A stretch of DNA of 36,162 nt from Peribacillus faecalis (GCF_014712675.1 NZ_JACXSI010000032.1:1-36162), one strand, 5' to 3'. Positions 8,306 to 16,567 are shown, counted from the first letter of the stretch. Numbers and translations are program-made. The notes: generated from the sequence alone by a model not told the origin.

Positions 8306-9250
8306 ATGAAAAACTTTCTTAAAATTATACCAATACCCATTTGCGGATTAATTTTAGCACTTGTTTCGTTAGGGAATCTTCTAAAAATCGGTGGACTGAC
8401 AATATTCGGAAATACAGTCGGATTGATTGGAATCGCATTAATGTGCTTAGTGATATTTAAGATCATTTTCACTTTCAAACATACACTTTTACATATGAAA
8501 AATCATATCGTGGCCTCCGTTGCCCCGACATTTACGATGGCACTTATGGTTATTTGCACGTATTTTCTTGAATTTGAATTGATCCAGCCACATCTATCAT
8601 ACATCTGGCTAGGTATTGTTTTCTTACAGTTTGTCTTGATGTTTTATTTCACATACTTTTTCTTATTGAAAAAACAAGTCAAGATACACCACGTTTACCC
8701 AAGTTGGTTTATAACTTTCGTAGGAATTGGCGTCATCTCAATTACATCAAGCAATTTTTATCCTGAATTCGGACGCTTGATCTTCTGGGTAGCATTTTCT
8801 TCGTATTTGGTATTGCTGCCAATCATCGTGTATCGTGTCGTTCACGTAAAAAATATGGAGGAGTCTACCCTGCCTTTGATTACCATTATTGCGGCACCAG
8901 GGTCACTTTGCTTAACTGGCTATTTAAATGCGTTTGACAATGAAAATATTTTTCTGCTTACATTTCTCGTCATTGTATCTCAAGCGCTTTACTTCGCCAT
9001 TTTAACGCAGCTGCCGAAATTGCTGGCGATTGATTTTTATCCGAGCTATGCAGCATTTACCTTTCCATTGGTGATTTCAGCGATGGCATTGACCACGACA
9101 GCCCACTTTTATATTGAACGAGGATACACGGCTTCATTACTGCATTGGATATCCATTGCGGAATCAGTTTTGGCATTTATCATCGTCTTTTATGTATTGT
9201 TTAAGTATATCCATTATTTAATGAAGCAACATGCGGAGGCCCGCTTGTAA
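8306..9250 (+). CDS. TDT/SLAC1-type membrane transporter
   Basis: A 314-aa integral membrane protein with about ten helices. It resembles the tellurite-resistance/dicarboxylate transporter (TDT, TehA/Mae1/SLAC1 fold) family: IPIPICGLILALVSLGNLL at the start, VYPSWFITFVGIG mid-protein and a helix-rich C-terminus. Such proteins are anion or dicarboxylate channels and exporters. The start is ATG 8306 with GGAGG 8 nt upstream; the earlier in-frame start at 8261 lacks a site. Its divergent LysR neighbour suggests substrate-induced expression. A terminator follows at 9257-9299. The substrate is not determinable. Confidence 0.85.
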   Translation: MKNFLKIIPIPICGLILALVSLGNLLKIGGLTIFGNTVGLIGIALMCLVIFKIIFTFKHTLLHMKNHIVASVAPTFTMALMVICTYFLEFELIQPHLSYIWLGIVFLQFVLMFYFTYFFLLKKQVKIHHVYPSWFITFVGIGVISITSSNFYPEFGRLIFWVAFSSYLVLLPIIVYRVVHVKNMEESTLPLITIIAAPGSLCLTGYLNAFDNENIFLLTFLVIVSQALYFAILTQLPKLLAIDFYPSYAAFTFPLVISAMALTTTAHFYIERGYTASLLHWISIAESVLAFIIVFYVLFKYIHYLMKQHAEARL

Positions 9251-9256
9251 ACACCA

Positions 9257-9299
9257 AAGGGGTGGTCTGGAGTGAATTTACTTCTGACCGCCCTTTTTT
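9257..9299 (+). terminator. Terminator of the TDT transporter gene
   Basis: AAGGGGTGGTC pairs (one bulge) with GACCGCCCTT, followed by T6 on the + strand, starting 6 nt after the stop codon. From here to 9556 there is no gene. The stretch holds an AT-rich leader with a TATAAT at 9486-9491 as a possible -10 for the lipoprotein gene, but no well-spaced -35. Confidence 0.85.
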
Positions 9300-9556
9300 C
9301 TGGCTTCCTGAATACGCTTTGCTTTCAAACTACCATTTTTCTGAATATATTTTTTTCGACAACAATTCTATGGTATTGTAAAAATGTCCATTTTATGTAA
9401 AATAATTAGAGATACACTATAGCGCAAGTTACCGGACTTAGGTTTCATTAATATCCAATTTGAGATATAGGCATAGCATGTAGAATATAATATTTAATGT
9501 ACAATTCTTACTCCATGATCAAGGTATCATTTTTGAAGCAAAGGGAGGAATGTATA

Positions 9557-9880
9557 TTGAAAAAACTGACTCAATTATTATTTCTAATTGTCATAGGCAG
9601 TTTATTCGCCGCTTGCAGCGCAGAAGATGATAAAATCATCAATCACGATGAAGACATTTATGTTACTTTTAGAGGAACAATCGATAAAATACTTAATGAG
9701 GATAGGGCTATTGTTCTTTGGGAAAAAAACGGGAGAACAAGTAGAATATTTGTTGATCTTTCGGTAAATAGTTCCGTAACCTTTCAAGTTGGAGATGAAG
9801 TAATCGTTGGTTATGATGGTATAGTCAAGGAGTCCAATCCAGGCCAAATTAACACGCTTTCTGTTGAATTAGCTGAATAG
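9557..9880 (+). CDS. Small lipoprotein, DUF3221-like
   Basis: A 107-aa exported lipoprotein: MKKLTQLLFLIVIGSLFAAC, with the lipobox Cys at residue 20 followed by an acidic linker. The ~85-residue mature domain is beta-rich and ends with GDEVIVGYDGIVKESNPGQ. The '...G.i.ES.PgQ' pattern is what I associate with DUF3221, small Bacillus lipoproteins of unknown function with an OB-like fold. The start is TTG 9557, 8 nt from GGGAGG (9543-9548); the in-frame upstream ATG at 9497 lacks a ribosome site. Monocistronic, with a terminator at 9899-9925. Confidence 0.8.
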   Translation: MKKLTQLLFLIVIGSLFAACSAEDDKIINHDEDIYVTFRGTIDKILNEDRAIVLWEKNGRTSRIFVDLSVNSSVTFQVGDEVIVGYDGIVKESNPGQINTLSVELAE

Positions 9881-9898
9881 GCCTTCGCTCAATCACGG

Positions 9899-9925
9899 AG
9901 ACAGCAAAATAGCTGTCTTTTTTTA
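9899..9925 (+). terminator. Terminator after the DUF3221-like lipoprotein
   Basis: AGACAGC-aaaata-GCTGTCT stem followed by a T7 tract, 19 nt after the stop. Confidence 0.9.
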
Positions 9926-10009
9926 CTGTTATCATTTCTTGTTGACTCCTTGGTGACTAAAGGGTTATTTTTAAAATTAAAGACATACAGCTGTGAAGGA
10001 GAAAGAGAA

Positions 10010-10687
10010 ATGTATGGCACTATCTTTAATGTAGCAATGATTATAGGCGGCTGCATCATCGGAAGCATTTTTAAAAAAGGACTTAAAGACGAGTACCATC
10101 AAATGCTGATGAATGCGATGGGGCTTGCGGCGATGGCATTAGGAATCAATGCAATTGTGCAGCATCTGCCTAAGAGCGAATATCCGGTATTGTTCATCGT
10201 CAGCTTGGCGCTTGGCGGATTGATCGGGCAATTTTTCAATTTGGATGCGCGCTTTAACGCTTTAGTGAATAGATATTCAAACGGCAATTTAGCGGAAGGT
10301 TTGTCAACTGCGATCCTTTTATTTTGTATTGGCACGCTATCAATTTTAGGTCCGATTGAAGCCGCATTGAACGGCAATTATACATATTTAATGGCGAATG
10401 GCATGCTTGATGGGATTACATCAATTGTTTTAGCATCGACTTTTGGATTCGGTATTGCTTTTGCTGCGATTGTTTTATTTATTTGGCAAGGGTCCATCTA
10501 TTTGATGGCCACTCTAGTCGAAAGCTCCATCAGCACAGCGCTGCTGAATGAGGCGAGCATTGTCGGCGGCATTTTGATATTAGCGTCCGGATTTGGCATT
10601 TTAGGCATCAAGAAATTTAACACGCTCAATATGCTGCCAGCTTTGGCAGTTCCGCCTGTTGTATTTTTGTTTATGTATTACTTTTGA
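10010..10687 (+). CDS. DUF554 family membrane protein
   Basis: A 225-aa protein with six or seven membrane helices. It starts MYGTIFNVAMIIGGCIIGSI and carries the glycine-rich ALGGLIGQFFNLD and AILLFCIGTLSILGPIEAAL blocks characteristic of the DUF554 (YdfK/YqgA-like) family, inner-membrane proteins of unknown, possibly transport, function. The start is ATG 10010, 8 nt after AAGGAG; the longer frame opening at 9950 has no ribosome site. Single gene. No clear terminator before the next gene. The 270-bp gap that follows is AT-rich with no coding signal. Confidence 0.9.
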   Translation: MYGTIFNVAMIIGGCIIGSIFKKGLKDEYHQMLMNAMGLAAMALGINAIVQHLPKSEYPVLFIVSLALGGLIGQFFNLDARFNALVNRYSNGNLAEGLSTAILLFCIGTLSILGPIEAALNGNYTYLMANGMLDGITSIVLASTFGFGIAFAAIVLFIWQGSIYLMATLVESSISTALLNEASIVGGILILASGFGILGIKKFNTLNMLPALAVPPVVFLFMYYF

Positions 10688-10957
10688 AATAAATAAGATA
10701 CGAAGCGAGTCAAAATATCCTCTCTTACATATTGAAGTGACTAATCATCCCAGAAAAAAACAAGCGAGGAAACTTTTTTAGTGAACTCTTTTACAGAACT
10801 TTATGTTATTATAGCAATATTGGTCTTTAATAAAGAAGAACTGCATCTTCAAACGATTTTCTTAAATATTAAGATTGCATAAGCTATCTTAATTTAATAA
10901 TACTTTAAGAAGGATTGTTATCTTCTAAACCTGTGCAAAAAGAAAGTTGTGTTAAGA

Positions 10958-11329
10958 ATGAATAAACTTATTAAATTTTGTATAGTCGGCATGGGAAATA
11001 CACTATTGACTTTTCTTGTATTTTACTTGTTATTGACTATTGGAATGAATTATCTTGCGGCTAATATTATCGGCTATACAGTCGGTGTAGCAAACAGTTA
11101 TTATTGGAACAAAAGCTGGGTATTCGAAGCAAAATCAAATTATAAACATTTTTTACGTTTCATCGCTGTCAATATTTTGACGCTTTTAATAAATACAGGC
11201 AGCTTATTTATATTTGTCCACTCGTTCGGTTTAAATGAAATAATCGCACAAATCATTGCAACAGGCATAGGAATGGTGGTTAACTTCATTTTAAACAAAA
11301 TTTGGACTTTTAATAGCACTATAGCATGA
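10958..11329 (+). CDS. GtrA family membrane protein
   Basis: A 123-aa protein with four membrane helices: MNKLIKFCIVGMGNTLLTF, YLAANIIGYTVGVANSYYWN (the conserved N-S-Y-x-W-N motif), then two more helices ending MVVNFILNKIWTF. GtrA proteins are thought to help flip undecaprenyl-phosphate-linked sugars for decoration of wall teichoic acid or other surface glycans. A GTG at 10949 is in frame, but ATG 10958 gives the standard family start. The stop overlaps the ribosome site of the glycosyltransferase gene, so the two are co-translated. Confidence 0.93.
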   Translation: MNKLIKFCIVGMGNTLLTFLVFYLLLTIGMNYLAANIIGYTVGVANSYYWNKSWVFEAKSNYKHFLRFIAVNILTLLINTGSLFIFVHSFGLNEIIAQIIATGIGMVVNFILNKIWTFNSTIA

Positions 11330-11341
11330 GGAGATTAAATG

Positions 11342-12304
11342 ATGATTAAAGAAAAAATTTCTGTAGTTGTCCCAATGTATTTCGAAGAAGAAGTTGCTGA
11401 AGAATGCTATAACCGGCTAAAATCAGTCATGTTGGAAAACAATATTGATTATGAATTTGTGTTTGTTAATGACGGCAGTACAGATAGAACATTGCCTATC
11501 CTGCAAAGTTTTGCTGCCATTGATCCAGCAGTAAAAATCATTAATTTCGCTCGTAATTTCGGTCATCAAACAGCTGTAACTGCTGGGATCGATTACGCAA
11601 CCGGAGACGCAATCGTCATTATCGATGCGGATTTGCAAGACCCCCCGGAAATCATTCCTGAGCTAATCGCAAAATGGAAAGAAGGCTATGATGTAGTCTA
11701 TGCGAAAAGAAAGAAAAGAGTTGGCGAAACAAAATTCAAGCTGTTAACGGCTAAATATTTTTACAAAACTTTAAACTATTTATCCGATATCGATATCCCA
11801 AAAGATACGGGAGATTTCCGGATTATTGATGCAAAAGTGGCCGATGTCTTTAGACAAATGCCTGAGCGAAACCGATTTGTACGCGGTATGTTCTCATGGA
11901 TTGGATTCAATCAAACGTTTATAGAATATGAACGGGATGAACGTTTTGCTGGAGAAACAAAATACCCGTTAAAGAAAATGATTAAATTTGCTTCTGACGG
12001 AATTATCGCCTTTTCATCAAAACCATTAAAGCTTGTGCTCTTATTAGGTTCTGTGTCAGTGTTTATTTCTTTTGCTCTTCTTATTTATGCGTTATTTGTA
12101 AAAATTTTCGGTTTTGATGTAGCAAGCGGTTGGACATCGATTATCGTTGCTATTACTTTCTTCAGCGGCATCCAAATGATCAGCCTTGGCATTGTCGGTC
12201 AATATATCGCCCGCATATATGACGAAAGCAAAAACAGACCAATCTATGTCGTGAGCACAACGATGAATGTTGAGAAAAAAGAAGCAGTCGCTAAACTAGG
12301 TTAA
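11342..12304 (+). CDS. GT2 glycosyltransferase (polyprenyl-phosphate sugar transferase, GtrB/CsbB-like)
   Basis: A 320-aa membrane glycosyltransferase. The cytoplasmic GT-A domain has the nucleotide-binding NDGSTDRT and the metal-binding DADLQDPPE motifs and an FRIID block. Two C-terminal helices (LVLLLGSVSVFISFALLIY and IIVAITFFSGIQMISLG) end in the GQYIARIYDESKNRPIY signature of the DPM1/GtrB/CsbB class. These load a sugar from a nucleotide donor onto undecaprenyl phosphate for flipping by the adjacent GtrA-like protein. The start is ATG 11342 (8 nt from GAGGAG) rather than the adjacent ATG 11339. The polytopic transferase (YfhO-like) that uses the lipid-sugar is not nearby. Confidence 0.93.
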   Translation: MIKEKISVVVPMYFEEEVAEECYNRLKSVMLENNIDYEFVFVNDGSTDRTLPILQSFAAIDPAVKIINFARNFGHQTAVTAGIDYATGDAIVIIDADLQDPPEIIPELIAKWKEGYDVVYAKRKKRVGETKFKLLTAKYFYKTLNYLSDIDIPKDTGDFRIIDAKVADVFRQMPERNRFVRGMFSWIGFNQTFIEYERDERFAGETKYPLKKMIKFASDGIIAFSSKPLKLVLLLGSVSVFISFALLIYALFVKIFGFDVASGWTSIIVAITFFSGIQMISLGIVGQYIARIYDESKNRPIYVVSTTMNVEKKEAVAKLG

Positions 12305-12325
12305 TTATAGGTTTGACTTCATAAA

Positions 12326-12379
12326 GAATAAAAACGTCAGCAAATTAAATTTAACGGGTTTACTTGTGAGGTGCAAACA
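12326..12379 (+). repeat. Left terminal inverted repeat of the island
   Basis: It matches the reverse complement of 20105-20164 with about four substitutions and one A-run length difference. Shared blocks include GAATAAAA, ACGTCAGCAA, TTTAACGGGTTTACTT and GAGGTGCAAACA. The block reads inward from the left edge. Confidence 0.85.
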
Positions 12380-12451
12380 GATAAATCTCATATAATATTT
12401 TTCACTAAAACACAATGCTAATCACTATTAAATTCACAGTATAATTCACGT

Positions 12452-12485
12452 AAAAAGGACCAACTTTACTAAGTCGGTCCTTTTT
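12452..12485 (+). terminator. Terminator just inside the left end of the island
   Basis: AAAAAGGACC / GGTCCTTTTT with an inner ACTT/AAGT stem gives a strong hairpin with T and A tails on both sides, so it could stop transcription in both directions. It may insulate the island from the glycosyltransferase operon. From 12305 to 12642 there is no gene: only the terminal repeat, this terminator and a weaker hairpin at about 12590-12618. Confidence 0.8.
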
Positions 12486-12642
12486 ATCAATCAGTATTGT
12501 CTTATATAGCTAACCAGCTAATAGCTTGTCAATATCTTTCTCTTAAACAATAAATTTTATATGCTATACTGTTTTTAGACATACCAAATAACCCTCCAGA
12601 TATCTTATGGAAGGTTTTTCTTTATATGGTTAAAAAGTCTTT

Positions 12643-13844
12643 CTAAGATACATCTAGGAAATGTTCTTTCCTTTTTAATAAAGCATAAATCCAGTGAAGA
12701 AGCTTATTAATACAAGCAACAATTGCTACTTTAGAAGGCTTTCCTTCTGAGCGTTTCTTGTCGTAGAATTCCTTGAGCTTTTTATTTCTGGAACTCCTTA
12801 TTCCACATAAAACAGCTAAATACAAGCTGTGCCTTAGCCTGCTGGAACCTCGCTTGGTTATACGATTCGTCGTCGCTGTAAACTTGCCAGATGAATGGAC
12901 ACTAGGGTCAATTCCAGCGAAGGCAACTAATTTCTTAGGGTGATTAAACCGATCAATCTCACCGATTTCGGAAACAATCGTGGCAGCGATTTTTTCTCCG
13001 ATTCCAGGGATGGTTTGGATAATCTTATATTCTTCTATTTCATTTGCCAGGGATATCATTTGGCTCTCTAATTCCGAAAGATGTCCCTGATAATGAAATA
13101 GGATGTCTATATACATACTAAGATTAATGAGATGGCTTTGATACATTACCTGTTGAAAGGGTTTTGAGAAGCTGATTGTATCAATTTCCTTGCCTTTTCT
13201 TTAGCCCACTGAACAGAGCGAGTCGGGCAATAACCTTTTATTCGTTCTGCCAAAGCCTCTTCATCCGTCTCTAGAACCTTCTCCGAAGTAGGATATTCTT
13301 TTAATATCATTAAAGATACTTTCGAAAAAAGATCTCCAAAAACCTTTCTGTATTCAGGGAAAATCTGATCTAAAATCGTGTGAAATTGCATTTTTGCTTC
13401 CACATACATATTGGTGATTATCTCTTGTTGTCTAGATAGATTTCGTAGATTCAGAAGATGGATTCCTCTCCTCTTATAAGGCTCAAAATCCTCTTTGTAG
13501 TAGAGAACACACAATTGATACGCATCAAAAGCATCTGTTTTTACCTTTCTTAAACTTGATTTCTTTGCTTGATGGGAAATGATTGGATTCAATAAAATAA
13601 ACAGTATTTCATTCTCTTCTAAGCATTGAATAATGGGAGTATGATAATGCCCCGTAGACTCCAATATGACCACTGGCATCTGGCCTGTCAGAGATTTAAG
13701 TTCCCCTAAGAAATGAATAAAATGATCTAATTCTTCACGATTATGCTTGATTGAAAAACTCTTTCCATAAGGCTTTCCTTTATCTAAAAAAGCCTGTACT
13801 TCACTTACTTCTTTAGCTACGTCTATACCCACAACTGGGTTCAT
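12643..13844 (-). pseudogene. IS110-family DEDD transposase (single frameshift)
   Basis: Two frames together give a ~400-aa IS110-family recombinase. The N-terminal RuvC-like DEDD domain starts at ATG 13844 (GGAGGAG 5 nt upstream) with GIDVAKE (D), ILESTGHYH (E) and KTDAFDAYQ (D, D). The C-terminal Transposase_20 domain has IPGIGEKIAATIVSEIG, FAGIDPSVHSSGKF (the conserved Ser region) and KRGSSRLRHSLYLAV. The first frame ends at 13146 and the second takes over there. Restoring one T in the CCCTTTC stretch (plus-strand AAA 13156-13158) yields NPFQQVMYQ and a continuous protein. Such enzymes carry out RNA-guided recombination using a bridge RNA made from the element's non-coding end. Both domains look complete apart from the frameshift. 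Confidence 0.88.
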
Positions 13845-13879
13845 TCTTTCTCCTCCTCTTGCATATTCACCAGTAACCC

Positions 13880-14010
13880 CTATTTCCTCCAAGTAGTGTT
13901 ATAGCTTCGCTTGTTATACGAGATCAAAGTCCCAACCAGCCTCAAACATATTTCTACTAGTAGGGGGTGAACAGTTTAGTTGACGGGATCAATGTCCCAC
14001 GCCCCCGTAC
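13880..14010 (-). ncRNA. Candidate IS110 bridge RNA region
   Basis: This is the non-coding leader on the 5' side of the IS110 transposase, where bridge RNAs of IS621-type elements are encoded. On the minus strand it contains two copies of one 17-nt motif, TGGGACATTGATCCCGT (13983-13999) and TGGGACTTTGATCTCGT (13918-13934), with 15 of 17 positions identical and 65 bp apart. This fits two loops, one for target and one for donor, that share core bases. The loop assignment and RNA ends are inference. Confidence 0.45.
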
Positions 14011-14044
14011 GTTCTACCCTGGCTACTGATAGATTAAATTGAAA

Positions 14045-14079
14045 TAAAAAAAGTTCAACCAGAAAGTTCTGGCTGAACT
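14045..14079 (-). terminator. Minus-strand terminator at the IS110 / cargo junction
   Basis: On the minus strand AGTTCAGCCAGAAC pairs with TCTGGTTGAACT and is followed by T7. It would stop minus-strand transcription arriving from the cargo genes before the IS110 region. Confidence 0.75.
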
Positions 14080-14092
14080 ATATAATACGAAC

Positions 14093-14128
14093 GCCCCTGA
14101 TAGTTTAAGTACATCTTTTCACAATTTA
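14093..14128 (+). repeat. Cassette-type repeat copy A (right arm only)
   Basis: GCCCCTGATAGTTTAAG followed by TACA..TTTTCACAA. It closely matches copy B at 14671-14706 (about 75% identical over 36 nt) and the right half of copies C and F. It lies between the IS110 element and the small gene at 14197. Confidence 0.65.
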
Positions 14129-14196
14129 TAGTGCAAACTCAATCTCAAGATTATATGTTATATTATAGATATTATGTATTTAATTGGGAGATAAAT

Positions 14197-14535
14197 ATGC
14201 AAAACTTTCTTAGAGTAGGATTAGTCATTGGTTATATTTCGCTTATTTTACTAAGTAAAACTGAACTAATTCTTCAGTATAAAGAAGGGATTATTGAAAA
14301 GCGAGAAGAAAGAGTATGGTCAGTTTTTAACGATGCAATTGATAAGTTTCGCTTTTATAGCGTCTCAAGTGGTGGTTATACTGAATTTAGTAACGGGAAA
14401 ATAATAGATGAAACGTCAGAAATTTTTATTGTGATAGAACCAGATACAAGTGAAAAAGAAATACTAACCTACTTGGAAAGAAATATATCTAAATCTGATT
14501 TAAAACATTACAATATTCATATTGAACACAAGTGA
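14197..14535 (+). CDS. Small membrane-anchored hypothetical protein
   Basis: A 112-aa protein with one N-terminal membrane helix (residues ~3-20, FLRVGLVIGYISLILLS) followed by a charged soluble domain of about 85 residues with alternating beta-like segments (IIDETSEIFIVIEPD, HYNIHIEH). The start is ATG 14197, 6 nt from GGGAG; the in-frame upstream ATG at 14131 has no ribosome site. It is the only + strand gene in the island's cargo block and is flanked by repeat copies A and B. I do not recognise the family. Confidence 0.7.
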   Translation: MQNFLRVGLVIGYISLILLSKTELILQYKEGIIEKREERVWSVFNDAIDKFRFYSVSSGGYTEFSNGKIIDETSEIFIVIEPDTSEKEILTYLERNISKSDLKHYNIHIEHK

Positions 14536-14670
14536 AGAAAACCAGGAAGGTCAAAATACTTCATTATAATTATCTAAATATTTAAAACTATTATGTTAAA
14601 AGGGGCTTATCTACACTCTTAGCTGCATAACAAAAAAGAGATGATCATCAGCTCATAGTATTGAAGTAAT

Positions 14671-14706
14671 GCCCCTAATAGTTTAGATACAATATTTCAC
14701 AAGTTA
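14671..14706 (+). repeat. Cassette-type repeat copy B
   Basis: GCCCCTAATAGTTTAGATAC followed by AATATTTCACAAGTTA. The stop codon of the TPR gene (14704-14706) lies inside this copy. Confidence 0.65.
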
Positions 14707-15192
14707 TTTCCATATCTCATCTAATTTATCGGAATAGAAAAAAATTGCTTTTTTATAACTCAGTATTTCAGAGTCTGTTGTGGTATCTATCAAGAGTTTT
14801 AATAAAATCTCCATCGCTTTATTATTCTCATTTAGATTATATAAGGTCATTGAATAAAATGCTTGAATTGCTTTATTGTTGGGGAAAAATTCGATACCCT
14901 TTAGGAATATACTTTTTGACTTTTCATATTCTCCTAATGTTCTATACGTACTCCCAAGCCCTAATATTGCTCCTTCTAAATCTTTTCCAGATAACCCTTG
15001 TTTAATAGCCTCTTCATAGTAGGGAACTGCTTTTGATTCTTCTCCTAAAACATCAAAACTCCAAGCACATTGATAGTTAACAAATGCATCATCAGGATAT
15101 TCCTCTACCAAATTTAGTAGTATTTGATTTGATTCTTTCTTTTTATCCTCTTTTCTTAATTCAATTGCTCTTACAAGCTGTTCTTCTTTCAA
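14704..15192 (-). CDS. Tetratricopeptide-repeat protein
   Basis: A 162-aa soluble protein built from about four TPR-like helical pairs. For example AFVNYQCAWSFDVLGEESKA then VPYYEEAIKQGL, LEGAILGLGSTYRTLGEYEK then SKSIFLKGIEFFPN, and KAIQAFYSMTLYNLNENNKA. The small-Ala-Gly-Tyr pattern at TPR positions 4, 7, 8, 11 and 20 is clear. TPR proteins act as protein-protein adaptors; the partner is unknown. A similar stand-alone ~160-aa TPR type is common in Bacillus. ATG 15192 follows AAGGGGTTATTACG. The stop codon falls inside repeat copy B, and copy C lies 58 bp upstream of the start. Confidence 0.88.
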   Translation of the reverse strand: MKEEQLVRAIELRKEDKKKESNQILLNLVEEYPDDAFVNYQCAWSFDVLGEESKAVPYYEEAIKQGLSGKDLEGAILGLGSTYRTLGEYEKSKSIFLKGIEFFPNNKAIQAFYSMTLYNLNENNKAMEILLKLLIDTTTDSEILSYKKAIFFYSDKLDEIWK

Positions 15193-15249
15193 TCGTAATA
15201 ACCCCTTTTTAATTATTATTTAAAGACACATTCAACACCCCGTTATGAA

Positions 15250-15347
15250 AATCCTTCTTCTGCTAACCTGCCCTTTTCTACAATAAGCAATTCAACATAA
15301 AAAGACATTAATCCTTCTTGGATCAATGCCCTGTTAGTTGAAGAATA
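15250..15347 (+). repeat. Cassette-type repeat copy C (full-length palindrome)
   Basis: The most complete copy. The left arm TTCTTCtgCTAAC (15255-15267) pairs with the right arm GTTAGttGAAGAA (15333-15345), 11 of 13 positions, around a ~65-nt centre. The centre holds CTGCCC on the left and TGCCCT on the right, and a second internal ATCCTTCTT start at 15311. It ends 5 bp from the stop codon of the S66 peptidase gene. Confidence 0.7.
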
Positions 15348-15351
15348 TTTA

Positions 15352-16317
15352 TTAGAATTTAGAAACTTTCAAGCTCATTTTTTTAGTATTAAGGCTAATT
15401 TCACCACCAATTGGTAATGTCATCATAGGCTGTGTATGTCCAAAATCTAAATCATAAAGTACAGGTATATGTTTTAGTTGTGGATGCTTATCCAATATAA
15501 ATTGAAGTTGTTCTTCCGTTACATTCGAAGATTTTTGAAAACGTCCAATGACTAACCCTTTAATAGTTCCTGCAACTTGTAATAACGAAGTTAAATCACG
15601 TGCAAATGTTTCAGGTATGGTCAGCTCATCATCTTCAATAAATAAAATACAATTTTCTAAATTAGGCATATATGGTGTTCCTTGTAACAAATTTAGTGTA
15701 CATAAATTCCCGCCTAATAGTGTTCCTGTCGCTTGCCCATCAGAATATACTTTCCACTCTGTCGGTTCGAGATGGCGATTCTCTTGATCTAAAAACCATA
15801 AATCATCACTCCATTGTTCAGACGGTTGTATTTGATATTCCTCCTCATTCATCAAACACTTTTTAAAAAACTCCGTTTGGTAATCTTGTAAATGATTCAT
15901 TTGAAAACTTGAAAAATGAGGTCCTGAATACGTTATAAATCCACATTTTTTCGTAATCGCTGTTGCCAATGCCGTAATATCACTAAAGCCGCATAAAATT
16001 TTCGGATTCGCTTTTATTAACTCATAATCCAAGTAAGGTAATAATTCGTTACAATTAAAACCACCAATTACAGTTAATATACCTTTCACGTTTGAATCTG
16101 CAAATGCGTTATGCAAGTCTTCTACACGTTGGGAAATCGGAGAAGACTTTTGCATATCACATTCTTTTATATTTTCCCCAAATGTAACTTTTAAGCCTAG
16201 CTCTTCGAGACGTTTTTTCGCTAATAGTACCCCATCATCTGAAAGTATTTTTAAACTTCGACTCGGTGCAATAATACGTACCTCATCACCTTTATTTAAT
16301 TTTGCAGGACTTATCAT
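15352..16317 (-). CDS. S66 family LD-carboxypeptidase / MccF-like peptidase
   Basis: A 321-aa cytoplasmic serine peptidase of family S66. The catalytic Ser-Glu-His triad can be placed at S112 (LCGFSDITAL), E228 (ILFIEDDE) and H294 (DFGHTQPMMTLPIGG). The N-terminal domain opens PAKLNKGDEVRIIAPSRS, as usual. The family has two main roles: LD-carboxypeptidases that trim the terminal D-Ala of murein tetrapeptides during recycling, and MccF-type enzymes that destroy processed microcin C and related aminoacyl-nucleotides. The long insert at residues 160-195 and the FGHTQPM box look more MccF-like to me. As island cargo, antibiotic immunity is an attractive but unproven role. ATG 16317; copies C and D of the repeat flank it. 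Confidence 0.9.
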   Translation of the reverse strand: MISPAKLNKGDEVRIIAPSRSLKILSDDGVLLAKKRLEELGLKVTFGENIKECDMQKSSPISQRVEDLHNAFADSNVKGILTVIGGFNCNELLPYLDYELIKANPKILCGFSDITALATAITKKCGFITYSGPHFSSFQMNHLQDYQTEFFKKCLMNEEEYQIQPSEQWSDDLWFLDQENRHLEPTEWKVYSDGQATGTLLGGNLCTLNLLQGTPYMPNLENCILFIEDDELTIPETFARDLTSLLQVAGTIKGLVIGRFQKSSNVTEEQLQFILDKHPQLKHIPVLYDLDFGHTQPMMTLPIGGEISLNTKKMSLKVSKF

Positions 16318-16379
16318 CTAGCTCTACCCCTTTGCATCTTTTTGTTCTTTATTCTATAAATTCTTCTCTGTATTAAAAA

Positions 16380-16425
16380 ATCCTTCTTCCGCTAAACTGC
16401 TCCTGTTTGTTCATTAACTAATTAA
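16380..16425 (+). repeat. Cassette-type repeat copy D
   Basis: TCCTTCTTCCGCTAAACTGC then TCCTGTTTGTTCATTAACTA. It aligns with the left arm of C and E and with the core of F. The stop codon of the small membrane gene (16418-16420) lies inside it. Confidence 0.6.
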
Positions 16426-16567
16426 ATAATTTGAAGGCACCAAACCCCATAGCATATCCTCCGCCAATACCCATAACCACGCCCAAAATTGTCCATTGTG
16501 AAATGTAAATTCCAAACATAAATGACAATAACCCTAAAATTCCTACTAGCACCATTTTTTTATTCAT
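16418..16567 (-). CDS. 49-aa two-helix membrane protein
   Basis: From ATG 16567 with a GGGAGGGG ribosome site about 6 nt upstream: MNKKMVLVGILGLLSFMFGI, then a short turn, then a second helix TILGVVMGIGGGYAMGFGAF. The in-frame upstream start at 16612 lacks a ribosome site. It is a glycine-rich helical hairpin of unknown function. Small hydrophobic proteins of this type can be toxins, pore components or respiratory/transport accessories, but nothing here decides. It lies between repeat copies D (which includes its stop) and E. Confidence 0.75.
   Translation of the reverse strand: MNKKMVLVGILGLLSFMFGIYISQWTILGVVMGIGGGYAMGFGAFKLFN

Larger units (their letters stand above)
12600..14040 (-). mobile_element. 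IS110-family insertion sequence (approximate limits)
   Basis: The element comprises the IS110 transposase gene (12643-13844, minus strand) plus a long non-coding leader on its 5' side. IS110-family elements have no terminal inverted repeats and make no clear target duplication, so I cannot set the exact ends; the limits given are approximate. It lies inside the island, to the left of the cargo genes. Confidence 0.7.

Noticed and set aside
12589-12618. Hairpin ACCCTCC..GGAAGGT as the IS110 terminator
   Set aside because: Its T tail is on the + strand, while the IS110 gene is on the minus strand; the stem is mismatched, so I leave it unassigned.
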